A stretch of DNA of 10,775 nt, from NCBI GenBank assembly GCA_035628335.1, contig DASPKA010000018.1, positions 1 through 10,775 of the forward strand. The letters are read 5' to 3'. Below the pieces are notes generated by a model. That model made no database searches and was not told the origin of the DNA. It saw only the letters and a list, made by a program, of their open reading frames with translations. This stretch comes from DASPKA01 sp035628335. GTDB taxonomy: Bacteria > Patescibacteriota > Doudnabacteria > UBA920. How positions within the stretch are numbered: position 1 is the first letter of the stretch; each line of letters begins with the position of its first letter. Shown here piece by piece: positions 1 to 5,737 of the stretch. A program made the translations under genes and the position numbers.

Positions 1-371
1 ATCCCTGGGATACCAAAAGGCCCACGTGTTAAACTTTCCCAATTATTAAGTACACTTACCACAATTATGTTAAACCCAACGGTGGCTAAGGCAAAGTAAT
101 CGCCTCTCACACGAGTTAAAACCAAGCCTAAAACAAATGCTGTAATACTTGCAGTAGCAACCGAGGCAAGCATGCTTTCTAAAAACGAAAAGCCATGCAT
201 GGTCATGAGGATTGCGGTAGTGTACCCGGCAATACCAGAAAAAGCAATCTGACACACAGAGAGCATGCCCGTGTATCCCACTGCTAAATTTAAAGCCAGC
301 GCTGGAACAATGAACGCTATAGCGTATATAAATAAGTGAACTATGTAGTTTACGTTTCCAGAAAGTTCCAT
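1..371 (-). CDS. livM: LivM-type branched-chain amino-acid ABC transporter permease (5' part, cut by window edge)
   Basis: This is the second permease subunit of a branched-chain amino-acid importer; with LivH it forms the channel in the cytoplasmic membrane. About 123 N-terminal residues are visible, and the frame stays open to the left edge. The ATG at 371 lies one base beyond the livH stop codon (TAA, 375-373), which indicates translational coupling. After a first hydrophobic helix the protein reads NLAVGYTGMLSVCQIAF, then TRVRGDYFALATVGF and NNWESLTRGPFGIPG. These correspond to the characteristic LivM blocks (N-x-x-x-GYxGxxSxGxxAF, RxRGxYFAxxTLxF and NxxxxxxGGPxGI). At least three membrane segments are visible. 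The ATPase genes livG and livF would normally follow, outside the window. Confidence 0.93.
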   Translation of the reverse strand, partial: MELSGNVNYIVHLFIYAIAFIVPALALNLAVGYTGMLSVCQIAFSGIAGYTTAILMTMHGFSFLESMLASVATASITAFVLGLVLTRVRGDYFALATVGFNIIVVSVLNNWESLTRGPFGIPG

Positions 372-372
372 G

Positions 373-1239
373 TTATGACTTAATGATTCCTTTCGGTCTG
401 AAAATCAAAAACAAAATTAAGATCGAAAATGCGATGGTGTCTTTCCATTCTCCGCTGATTTTCCATATACCAAAATTTTCGGAAAAACCAAGCAGTACAG
501 CACCGAGTACTCCGGCAAAGATGTTATGTACACCGCCTATTATGGTCGCAACTATTGCTTTTAGCAATAAAGGCAAACCTGCAACCGGGTCCATACCAGT
601 GTCAAAGGCTGTGAGAAGGCCAGCTAGTGCAGCTGTGCTACCTGCTATAAAGAAAGTTTTTGCAATTACCCGTTGCGTGTTTATTCCAACAATCTTGGAG
701 ATCTCTTCATCATCAGAAACCGCAAGTACCTGTTTGCCAAAAATTGTTTTTTTGAAAACAAACCACAAAACTATTGTAACCAGGATAGCAGTAAGTACCG
801 TACATATTTGGAGGAACGTAATTCCTGCGCCATATATCTCATATGTCTTTTGCACAGGAAAAAACTTAGAGATACTCGAAAACTGACTAGTGAAAAGCAT
901 GGCAAGTACAGCCTGCAGAGCGGTCGCAAGCCCCAAAGAGGCGATCATAAACACCATACTGGTGGCTTTTCGAGCTCGAAGGCGACGAAAAATAAAAATC
1001 TCGCTGAGTACTGAAAAACCACCTGCAGCTGCGATAGAAAGAATGACGGTTAACCAAAACGGAAGCCCAAGGTACGAAAAAAGCGCATAGGCTATATAAC
1101 TACTCAAAATAGCCGTAGCGCCATGACTTAAGTTAAAAAACTTGGCGGTATTAAACGTCAAAGAAAAACCAAGCGCCAACAACGCATAAATACTAGATGC
1201 CAACAGGCTGTTAACTACAAGTTGGGGAACAATTCCCAT
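373..1239 (-). CDS. livH: LivH-type branched-chain amino-acid ABC transporter permease
   Basis: This is the first permease subunit of the Liv (HAAT family) importer, 288 residues and of normal length. I chose the ATG at 1239, giving MGIVPQLVVNSLLASSIYAL. That opening matches LivH proteins, which begin with a short leader and then N-(S/G)-L-x-x-(G/S)-x-x-YALxAxGxxL. Upstream in-frame extension to 1344 would translate the repeat-filled spacer and is unlikely. Next come FFNLSHGA (LivH NFAHG-like block), about eight hydrophobic segments, and the cytoplasmic coupling loop AIVATIIGGVHNIFAGVLGA, close to the LivH KAFxAxVxGGxGSxxGAxxGG block that docks to the ATPase. The protein ends in the usual RPxG (FRPKGIIKS). 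There is no Shine-Dalgarno sequence; the start directly follows heptad repeats. It lies between livK and livM. Confidence 0.94.
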   Translation of the reverse strand: MGIVPQLVVNSLLASSIYALLALGFSLTFNTAKFFNLSHGATAILSSYIAYALFSYLGLPFWLTVILSIAAAGGFSVLSEIFIFRRLRARKATSMVFMIASLGLATALQAVLAMLFTSQFSSISKFFPVQKTYEIYGAGITFLQICTVLTAILVTIVLWFVFKKTIFGKQVLAVSDDEEISKIVGINTQRVIAKTFFIAGSTAALAGLLTAFDTGMDPVAGLPLLLKAIVATIIGGVHNIFAGVLGAVLLGFSENFGIWKISGEWKDTIAFSILILFLIFRPKGIIKS

Positions 1240-1356
1240 GTTTAGTGAATAGTGGACAGTGGTTAGTGGATAGTAACAGTATAGCAAAACCCCCCACAAA
1301 ATGCAGGGGGTTCCTTGTTTTACGGTACACTGTACACTGTCCACTAACCACTGAGT
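1240..1356 (-). repeat. Heptad-repeat spacer with mirrored arms between livK and livH
   Basis: The whole 117-bp gap is made of short units starting AGT. On the plus strand 1244-1284 reads AGTGAAT, AGTGGAC, AGTGGTT, AGTGGAT, AGTAAC, AGTATAG. The right arm, 1325-1352, is the same family inverted: on the minus strand it reads AGTGGTT, AGTGGAC, AGTGTAC, AGTGTAC. The arms contain a perfect 13-bp inverted repeat (1258-1270 with 1340-1352) enclosing a GC-rich hairpin (1288-1312). The left arm reaches to within 4 bp of the livH ATG, and the right arm ends 4 bp from the livK stop. On the mRNA, ACU-type heptads take the place of a Shine-Dalgarno region. Compare the rpmF-nusB spacer. Confidence 0.85.
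1288..1312 (-). terminator. Terminator-like hairpin between livK and livH
   Basis: On the minus strand AACCCCC pairs with GGGGGTT across an 11-base loop, and the hairpin is followed by TT then GC. It resembles a weak intrinsic terminator. Within an operon it would act as an attenuator or 3'-end stabiliser, making more LivK than permease, which is common for binding-protein-dependent transporters. It sits at the centre of the heptad spacer, so it may instead be a structural part of that element. Confidence 0.55.
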
Positions 1357-2517
1357 TTATTGCATCACTGAGGCTTTGCCGCCCATGATCATCTTGGTTA
1401 CAAAGGAGGCGTTTTGCCTGTCGCCGTCTGCGCCAATGGTTACTTTTCCTGAGGCACCATCCCAGTCTTTGAAGCTTTGTGCGTAGCTTGCTACCTTTTC
1501 ACCATCCTCGCCTACTGCTTTAAGTGCATCTGCAAGCATATAGACTATGTCGTATTCAGTGAGCGCATAGCTGTCAACGAACGCCGGTTCAGCACCATTG
1601 TTTGTTACCTTGTACTTGGAAATCATGCTTGCTGCTTTGGCATTTGTAACATCACCTCCAAATGTCATGAATACTGCACCTTCCAGTATGTCTTTGTTGT
1701 TTTCTAGAATCGCTGTGTCACTTACAAATGCGTCTGAGAGCAAGAGGCTTGGCTTCCAGCCAAGGTCCTTAAGCTGTTTCACAACACGCTCGCCACTCGC
1801 TGGGGTTTGCACTGAAATTAACAGCGCATCTACATTTGCTGCCCTGAGCTTAGTTAACTGAGAACGGAAATCTGTGCCATCTTTTGCAAATTCTTCGTGG
1901 GTAACAGTAGCTCCGCCAGCCTGCGCTGCTGCTTCAAACACTCTACTTACACCAAGAGCGTAATCTGTTTGCTCTACCAGTACTCCTACGTTTTTCTTAC
2001 CTGCTCTTGCTGCATAGTTCCAGAGTCCCTGCCCCTGAGCAGCGTCGGATGGATAATTGCGCATAAAGAACTTACTCTTACCAGTCAGTGCGGGAGAAGA
2101 TGATCCTGGGTTATACATAGCAACTTTTGCTTTCTCAGCTAATGGTACCACCGCCAGTGACTCTGAAGAACAGAAGCCTCCTATTATGACTTTAACTTTT
2201 TCAACGTCTATTAGTTTATTTGCTGCATTAACTGCTCCTGCTGCGCCACACATACCGTCCTGTACAACAAGTTTGAGCTTCCTGCCGTTTACACCGCCTG
2301 CGTCGTTTATTTCCTGTACCGCGATATTAAAAATCTTTAGTGCAGGTTCACCATATGCAGCCGCGTCACCCGTTAATGGCAAAATTACACCAACATTAAT
2401 ATCTCTAGCGTTGTTCATTGCCCCACCATTGTCTCCACCCTTACGGTTGGAAACAATAAGCAAGATAGCCGCAATAATGATTGCAACACCTAAAATGAGC
2501 TTCCCATTTTTTGACAT
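1357..2517 (-). CDS. livK: Membrane-anchored branched-chain amino-acid substrate-binding protein
   Basis: This is the ligand-binding subunit of the Liv importer, 386 residues (periplasmic-binding fold type I, Peripla_BP_6 family). Residues 7-23 form a hydrophobic N-terminal helix after MSKNGK. No lipobox cysteine is seen, so the protein is probably held by an uncleaved anchor outside the cytoplasmic membrane. The fold starts at INVGVILPLTGDAAAYG (40-56). QEINDAGGVNGRKLKL (68-83) is the family hallmark. C90 and C116 (DGMC...GGFCSSES) match the disulfide pair of LivJ/LivK, and the SS after C116 lies at the ligand-carboxylate site. YALTEYDIVYMLADAL is the usual late helix. The fold says amino acid; the exact ligand is not determined. 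It is the first gene of the operon, with a good promoter about 65 bp upstream of the ATG. Confidence 0.93.
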   Translation of the reverse strand: MSKNGKLILGVAIIIAAILLIVSNRKGGDNGGAMNNARDINVGVILPLTGDAAAYGEPALKIFNIAVQEINDAGGVNGRKLKLVVQDGMCGAAGAVNAANKLIDVEKVKVIIGGFCSSESLAVVPLAEKAKVAMYNPGSSSPALTGKSKFFMRNYPSDAAQGQGLWNYAARAGKKNVGVLVEQTDYALGVSRVFEAAAQAGGATVTHEEFAKDGTDFRSQLTKLRAANVDALLISVQTPASGERVVKQLKDLGWKPSLLLSDAFVSDTAILENNKDILEGAVFMTFGGDVTNAKAASMISKYKVTNNGAEPAFVDSYALTEYDIVYMLADALKAVGEDGEKVASYAQSFKDWDGASGKVTIGADGDRQNASFVTKMIMGGKASVMQ

Positions 2518-2581
2518 ATATAACGAAAGCTATGAGCCAAACGCGGAGATTGGCCAGGGAGCGTTAACTATTAGTACCCTT

Positions 2582-2610
2582 ACTATATGCGAATTATTCA
2601 TAAACAGCAA
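2582..2610 (-). promoter_or_regulatory. Predicted promoter of the livKHM operon
   Basis: On the minus strand TTGCTG (2610-2605), 17 bases, then TATAGT (2587-2582) is a good sigma-70 match. Transcription would start near 2575, giving a leader of about 57 nt before the livK ATG at 2517. The promoter lies back to back with that of the plus-strand gene at 2657. Confidence 0.6.
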
Positions 2611-2642
2611 GTATTCCGTGTGGAAACATTCCCACATAATTA

Positions 2643-2657
2643 TGGTATAATGAAGTA
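2643..2657 (+). promoter_or_regulatory. Extended -10 promoter giving a probably leaderless mRNA
   Basis: TGGTATAAT (2643-2651) is a perfect extended -10 element (TG-n-TATAAT). The ATG at 2657 begins only five bases after it, exactly where transcription should start, so the mRNA would have no 5' leader. No Shine-Dalgarno sequence is present. An imperfect inverted repeat at about 2616-2635 (GTGTGGAA / TTCCCACA) lies where a regulator could bind. Confidence 0.6.
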
Positions 2658-3142
2658 TGCCTACAAAGTTCATTACACCATACGGTGAAGAAACAAATGA
2701 CGACGGAGGTGCAAAAAAACCTCAAAAAACTAACAGCAAAAATTTCACCCTCCTTGCCTCTACATTACTAATGTTTCTTGTTCTCGGAGCAGGTGGTTTT
2801 TATTTCTATAACTACAACCCTTTTGGAAGCGACTACCAACCGAGTACCTCTAGGGCTGAAGAACCCATCCAAACCGCCCCTACCGCAACACTAACTAAAA
2901 GTAAAAATTCCCTTATACTAAAATGGTCGCTTACTTCTAACCAGGGGTATGTAGAAAGCAAAGTGGTCTGGAATGAAAAGAACTTCCCAAAAACACCTCA
3001 AGATGGCGAGCTCTTAGGTACCTCTTCTAGTGGACAACTACCGCTCACTGCTCTAGAAAAAGGCTATATCTCTGTCTTTAATTTCTACGACACTGGCAAA
3101 ATAACCCTCGGAGCTCAACTCATCTCTTTGGGTCAAAAATAG
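2657..3142 (+). CDS. Single-pass membrane protein with extracytoplasmic domain, function unknown
   Basis: This 161-residue protein is not recognised. It has a charged cytoplasmic N-terminus (MPTKFITPYGEETNDD, Lys-rich to residue 29), one membrane helix at about 30-52, and an outer region of about 105 residues. That region begins with a Pro/Thr/Ser-rich linker (59-82) and continues with alternating polar and hydrophobic stretches such as NSLILKWSLTS and GYISVFNFY, which suggests a small beta-rich domain. It has no cysteines and no catalytic motif. The start is supported by the promoter immediately before the ATG. It is divergent from livK. Its last 23 bp overlap the 3' end of the convergent FAD oxidoreductase gene, and its terminator lies inside that gene. 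Confidence 0.8.
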   Translation: MPTKFITPYGEETNDDGGAKKPQKTNSKNFTLLASTLLMFLVLGAGGFYFYNYNPFGSDYQPSTSRAEEPIQTAPTATLTKSKNSLILKWSLTSNQGYVESKVVWNEKNFPKTPQDGELLGTSSSGQLPLTALEKGYISVFNFYDTGKITLGAQLISLGQK

Positions 3143-4481
3143 TAGGGCTCATTTTCTGGCCGCCTATATGGCGGCTTATTTTATTCCCTCCCATTACGGA
3201 AGGCAAGATACCAACCCCGTTGCAGCCTAGATTGTACAAAAGCACTGAGTTAACAGGATCTGGCCCGACTACGCGTAGCAAGTTTGGTGTATAGCCCATA
3301 AGGCCATGCCAGCGAAACTCGTGGTTTAGCACCGCGGGAACGTTCGCAACATCACGCTCCAAAAACTCATTGATTGCTGTAATGGCAGTATCCGGGTGGT
3401 CTTGTTCGTAGCGATGGTAGTGGGCTTTGTCATCTAATACTTTTTCAGGACCACCGATGCAGATAAGGTTTCTTGATTCGCCATTTGAGTTTTCATACAC
3501 TCTTCGTGTAAAGTAGAAGTAACCATCCTCAGCGTGAACTGCTTCTTTTGGAAAATAACTTATAGCCGTAGCCGGACGTGATACCTCAGTAAAAAAACCC
3601 ACCATGAATCCTACCACGCCTTTTACTGAATCATGAAATTGGTGGTTTAATTGCTTGCCAGCCCAGTTTAGTAACGTAAACTGTTCAAACCCGTTTGTGC
3701 ATAATACTACATGCTTGGCATTAACAAAGTTTGTGTCCACCCGGAGCATAGCAAACCCCTCATGCAAGTGAATGCTGTCTACTTTTGAATGTTCAAACAA
3801 ACGAAATCGCTTCTTGTACTTTGCTAGCAGGAATCCAACTAACTCCTCACAAAAAAGTGCAGAATTCAAGCATCCCTTTCGACCAGAAAGCGCGGCAATA
3901 TAGCTCGGATTCTTACTTTCCAGCAAAGCAAGTACATCCCTGTGTGGGAGTATTGAATAAAATTGGTTATAGATGTGAGGAAGCTTCAGGTTCTTCACCA
4001 TCTCTTCTGCAATAAAAATGTGCTCTGGGACCAGACCGCCTTTTCGTTTAAGCCTGTTATCTTCTAAAAACCTCAAAAGTTGCTCCCGCCTTGAAAGCCC
4101 TGCAAAACCATTAAACTGCGAGAAGGGTAATGTCAACTGGGCTTCTTTGAATATTTCTTCTAATAGAACCCATGCATCTTCTACCAGCGATTGAGCTTGT
4201 ACCGCCTTCGTCAGCCCATACTCAGACACAATAGATGAAAATGAACGCTCAAAATACGAGACAACCTGTCCGGCGTTATGCCCGGTTGCCCCATGCGCGA
4301 GCTTTCTCCCTTCTAATATGACAACGTTTTGGTTTGTATTTTTTAGTATATAATACGCGGTTGCAACACCAGCTATTCCCCCGCCAACAACAGCTACATC
4401 CGTTTCAATATCAGCCTGTAATCTGTCTGAAGCACGGGCTCTTTTTAGCTGCGCAATCCACGGTGAATTATTCACCAACAT
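3120..4481 (-). CDS. FAD-dependent oxidoreductase, D-amino-acid oxidase (DAO) family
   Basis: This 453-residue flavoenzyme belongs to the DAO superfamily (glycine/D-amino-acid dehydrogenases, sarcosine-oxidase-like). Numbered from the ATG at 4481, the dinucleotide-binding Rossmann motif DVAVVGGGIAG is at 28-38, the acidic residue ending strand beta-2 (VVILEGRK) is at 57, and HGATGHNAGQ (63-72) is the usual FAD-contacting block after it. Near the C-terminus, HGLMGYTPNLLRVVGPDP and NLGCNGVGILPSVMGG match the second FAD-binding half. The substrate cannot be read from the sequence; a small amine or amino acid is the family norm. The start is uncertain: an ATG at 4514 adds 11 residues, but MLVNNSPWIAQL looks like the natural N-terminus. 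Neither start has a Shine-Dalgarno sequence. The 3' end overlaps the convergent gene at 2657-3142. Confidence 0.88.
   Translation of the reverse strand: MLVNNSPWIAQLKRARASDRLQADIETDVAVVGGGIAGVATAYYILKNTNQNVVILEGRKLAHGATGHNAGQVVSYFERSFSSIVSEYGLTKAVQAQSLVEDAWVLLEEIFKEAQLTLPFSQFNGFAGLSRREQLLRFLEDNRLKRKGGLVPEHIFIAEEMVKNLKLPHIYNQFYSILPHRDVLALLESKNPSYIAALSGRKGCLNSALFCEELVGFLLAKYKKRFRLFEHSKVDSIHLHEGFAMLRVDTNFVNAKHVVLCTNGFEQFTLLNWAGKQLNHQFHDSVKGVVGFMVGFFTEVSRPATAISYFPKEAVHAEDGYFYFTRRVYENSNGESRNLICIGGPEKVLDDKAHYHRYEQDHPDTAITAINEFLERDVANVPAVLNHEFRWHGLMGYTPNLLRVVGPDPVNSVLLYNLGCNGVGILPSVMGGNKISRHIGGQKMSPTIFDPKR
3159..3186 (+). terminator. Intrinsic terminator of the 2657-3142 gene, inside the opposing coding region
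   Basis: GCCGCC (3159-3164), loop TATAT, GGCGGC (3170-3175), followed by TTATTTTATT. It lies 17 bp after the plus-strand stop codon. On the minus strand the same bases encode the C-terminal KISRHIGGQ of the flavoenzyme. Confidence 0.75.
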
Positions 4482-4526
4482 AGTGAATACGCCATTTGTT
4501 AATGGAAGTGTCATGCCATAGGCAGA

Positions 4527-4582
4527 TCCGCCTCAGCAGTAGCAAGGCGGGCTCCACTCGACCGTTACTGCACTTCGGCGGA
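4527..4582. other. Nested inverted repeat upstream of the flavoenzyme and the Cys-rich small gene
   Basis: TCCGCC (4527-4532) pairs with GGCGGA (4577-4582), and inside it GCAGTA (4536-4541) pairs with TACTGC (4566-4571), enclosing a 24-base loop. An alternative local hairpin is CCGCC with GGCGG (4528-4549). The loop contains AGCAAGGCGGGCTCCA, which resembles a segment at 5871-5886. Whether it acts as DNA operator or RNA is unclear; it matches no riboswitch or tRNA I can recognise. Confidence 0.45.
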
Positions 4583-4648
4583 AATTCTTCCTTCGTATGG
4601 CTTCACTGCTTCATATCTATAGTATATCATTACCTCAAAGGAGAAAGT

Positions 4649-4837
4649 ATGTCAAAAAAACTCAAGACCGTAACGAAGGGTAACTGGAGATACAGTTATG
4701 TTAACCATGAACGTTTCGGGGAATGCTGTATGAAAGAATGCCTTTCGTGCAAAGGGAAAGACAGTAGAGAATGCAGGAATTGCTCCAAGGCCCCAGTACG
4801 GTATGTAAAACTAGAAGTCCTGGAAAAAATGCAATAA
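4649..4837 (+). CDS. Small Cys-rich protein, possible zinc-binding knuckle
   Basis: This 62-residue basic protein is not recognised. A strong Shine-Dalgarno sequence (AAAGGAGA, 4637-4644) stands at the correct distance before the ATG, which makes the gene credible. Cysteines occur at 26, 27, 31, 34, 42 and 45: ECCMKECLSCKGKDSRECR gives C-x2-C (31/34), and C42-x2-C45 gives a second knuckle, seven residues apart. That is the pattern of a compact zinc or metal site, though closer-spaced than in ordinary zinc ribbons. The N-terminal half is Lys/Arg/Tyr-rich (KGNWRYSYVNHERFG) and could contact nucleic acid; that is inference. There is no signal peptide or membrane segment. It is convergent with nusB and shares a bidirectional terminator with it. 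Confidence 0.75.
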   Translation: MSKKLKTVTKGNWRYSYVNHERFGECCMKECLSCKGKDSRECRNCSKAPVRYVKLEVLEKMQ

Positions 4838-4843
4838 CATGCA

Positions 4844-4873
4844 AAAACCCTGTGGCTTACAGCACAGGGTTTT
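4844..4873. terminator. Bidirectional terminator between the Cys-rich gene and nusB
   Basis: AAAACCCTGTG (4844-4854) pairs perfectly over 11 bp with CACAGGGTTTT (4863-4873) around an 8-base loop. The arms give a U-run in both directions (five T on the minus strand). It lies in the 39-bp gap between two convergent stop codons. Confidence 0.85.
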
Positions 4874-4876
4874 GGC

Positions 4877-5302
4877 TTATGTAACACTGTCTTTAAAGTG
4901 TTGGTCGTAAATCTTTCCAAGCACGCCACTTATGAACTTACCACTGGAGTCGCCACCGAACGACTTGGCTAATTCAACAGCTTCATCTATGGCGACTTTA
5001 GGTGGTACATCTTTGAGTATCATAAGTTCGTAAATCCCTATTCGCAAGATGGTTTTATCAAGGACAGGTATCTGCTCCACCGGGAATTCAGTAGCATATA
5101 CAGAAATAGTGTCGTCAATTTTCTCTAAATTCTCTTTCACACCCACAGCAAGAGCTGAGACAAAATTCTCTTCTACTACTTTTCCTTGATAGTCTTGGAG
5201 AATAGCAGAGGATACTTCAGCAAGGTCCTGCGACCTTCCGTTGAAGTCCCACTCAAAAAGAACTTGTACCGCGGCCTGTCGCGACATGTGCCTTGATGAC
5301 AT
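4877..5302 (-). CDS. nusB: Transcription antitermination factor NusB
   Basis: NusB, 141 residues, is an all-helical RNA-binding protein that pairs with NusE (S10) on boxA RNA to support rRNA transcription. The N-terminus MSSRHMSRQAAVQVLFEWDF matches the family's (R)-x-x-A-x-x-x-L-(Y/F)-x-x-(D/E). The C-terminal signature is strong: LDKTILRIGIYELMILKDVP (81-100), KVAIDEAVELAKSFGGDSSG (102-121), KFISGVLGKI. I chose the ATG at 5302. The ATG at 5287 (MSRQAAVQ...) is possible, with a weak AAGG before it; a TTG at 5311 would run into the repeat. It lies downstream of rpmF on the same strand, the two being separated by a 114-bp heptad-repeat spacer and probably co-transcribed. Confidence 0.95.
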   Translation of the reverse strand: MSSRHMSRQAAVQVLFEWDFNGRSQDLAEVSSAILQDYQGKVVEENFVSALAVGVKENLEKIDDTISVYATEFPVEQIPVLDKTILRIGIYELMILKDVPPKVAIDEAVELAKSFGGDSSGKFISGVLGKIYDQHFKDSVT

Positions 5303-5416
5303 AAAAAACAAAGTCGAAAGTCGAAAGTCGAAAGTCTATAAAGTCTAAGAGTTCGCCAAGCGAACAGCTACTTATACTTTAGGGACTTTATGGACTTTTG
5401 ACTTTATGGACTATTA
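5303..5416 (-). repeat. Heptad-repeat spacer with mirrored arms between rpmF and nusB
   Basis: This has the same plan as the livK-livH spacer. On the plus strand 5312-5332 is three exact copies of AGTCGAA, continuing AGTCTATAA, AGTCTAAG. The right arm (about 5370-5413) is inverted: on the minus strand it reads AGTCCATAA, AGTCAAA, AGTCCATAA, AGTCCCTAA, AGTATAAG, with units of 7-9 bp. In the middle, 5351-5365 is a perfect hairpin, GTTCGC-CAA-GCGAAC. The element fills the gap from the rpmF stop to the nusB start. The unit sequence differs from the livK-livH copy, but the AGT start, period and symmetry are shared. Confidence 0.85.
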
Positions 5417-5584
5417 TTAGCGAACACTCCTTCCTTTATACGTACCGCAGTTAGCGCATGGCAAATGAGGCATGACTGGCATACCACAGTTAGCGCATTT
5501 TGCGGTTGGCTTAGCTTTTAACGCGTGGTGGCTGCGACGCTGGTTACGACCCGAACGAGTTTTATGCTTCTTGGGAACACCCAT
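5417..5584 (-). CDS. rpmF: 50S ribosomal protein L32
   Basis: L32, 55 residues, is a component of the large ribosomal subunit. MGVPKKHKTRSGRNQRRSHH is the standard L32 opening (M-x-VPK-x-x-x-S-x-x-x-x-x-x-RR-(A/S)-H). A four-cysteine zinc ribbon follows, C30-x2-C33 and C43-x2-C46 (KCANCGMPVMPH, PCANCGTYKGR), ending in YKGR as is usual. The ATG at 5584 is fixed by this family start; the in-frame extension upstream is repeat sequence. There is hardly a Shine-Dalgarno sequence (GAG touching the ATG). On the mRNA the start is preceded by heptads ACTATTC/ACTATTT. A possible -10 (TATACT, 5627-5622) lies just upstream, with only a poor -35. It is the first gene of an rpmF-nusB unit. Confidence 0.96.
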   Translation of the reverse strand: MGVPKKHKTRSGRNQRRSHHALKAKPTAKCANCGMPVMPHLPCANCGTYKGRSVR

Positions 5585-5593
5585 CTCAAAAAA

Positions 5594-5627
5594 AGTAAAT
5601 AGTGAATAGTAAATAGTGAATAGTATA
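5594..5627 (-). repeat. Heptad tandem repeat at the rpmF start
   Basis: On the plus strand AGTAAATAGTGAAT occurs twice exactly (5594-5607, 5608-5621), followed by AGTATA, so it is five heptads beginning AGT. It ends 9 bp from the rpmF ATG. About 5639-5665 carries degenerate units in the opposite orientation (AGTATTG, AGTAGCA, AGTTGTG on the minus strand). This looks like a third, decayed copy of the mirrored spacer. Confidence 0.75.
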
Positions 5628-5709
5628 AAAGACAAATCACAACTTGCTACTCAATACTCGAATAGAAATAATGACTACCAAATTATAACAAAATCCCCCC
5701 TACTCGTCA

Positions 5710-5737
5710 ATTCAACAATTGACATTCAACAATTGAC
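5710..5737. repeat. Two exact 14-bp tandem repeats carrying TTGACA boxes
   Basis: ATTCAACAATTGAC occurs at 5710-5723 and 5724-5737, again two heptads per unit. Each unit runs into A/AT to give a perfect TTGACA (5719-5724 and 5733-5738). The second copy abuts the 52-bp palindrome. With a -10-like TATATC at 5754-5759 the spacing would be 15, so promoter activity is possible but not convincing. Confidence 0.7.

Noticed and set aside
1240..1344. N-terminal extension of LivH by 35 residues
   Set aside because: It would translate the heptad spacer and hairpin; the family start is at 1239.
2057..2650. Long plus-strand open frame opposite livK
   Set aside because: It is antisense to a clearly recognised gene, its peptide is low-complexity Pro/Ser/Ala typical of a shadow frame, and it has no start signals.
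4527..4600. T-box-like string (GAGTGGAGCCCGCC on the minus strand)
   Set aside because: It does not keep the T-box core (GTGGNACCGC), there is no specifier hairpin or aminoacyl-tRNA gene, and the similar motif at 5871 lacks TGG.
5585..5635. N-terminal extension of L32 by 17 residues
   Set aside because: The peptide comes from the heptad repeat; L32 proteins begin at MGVPKK.
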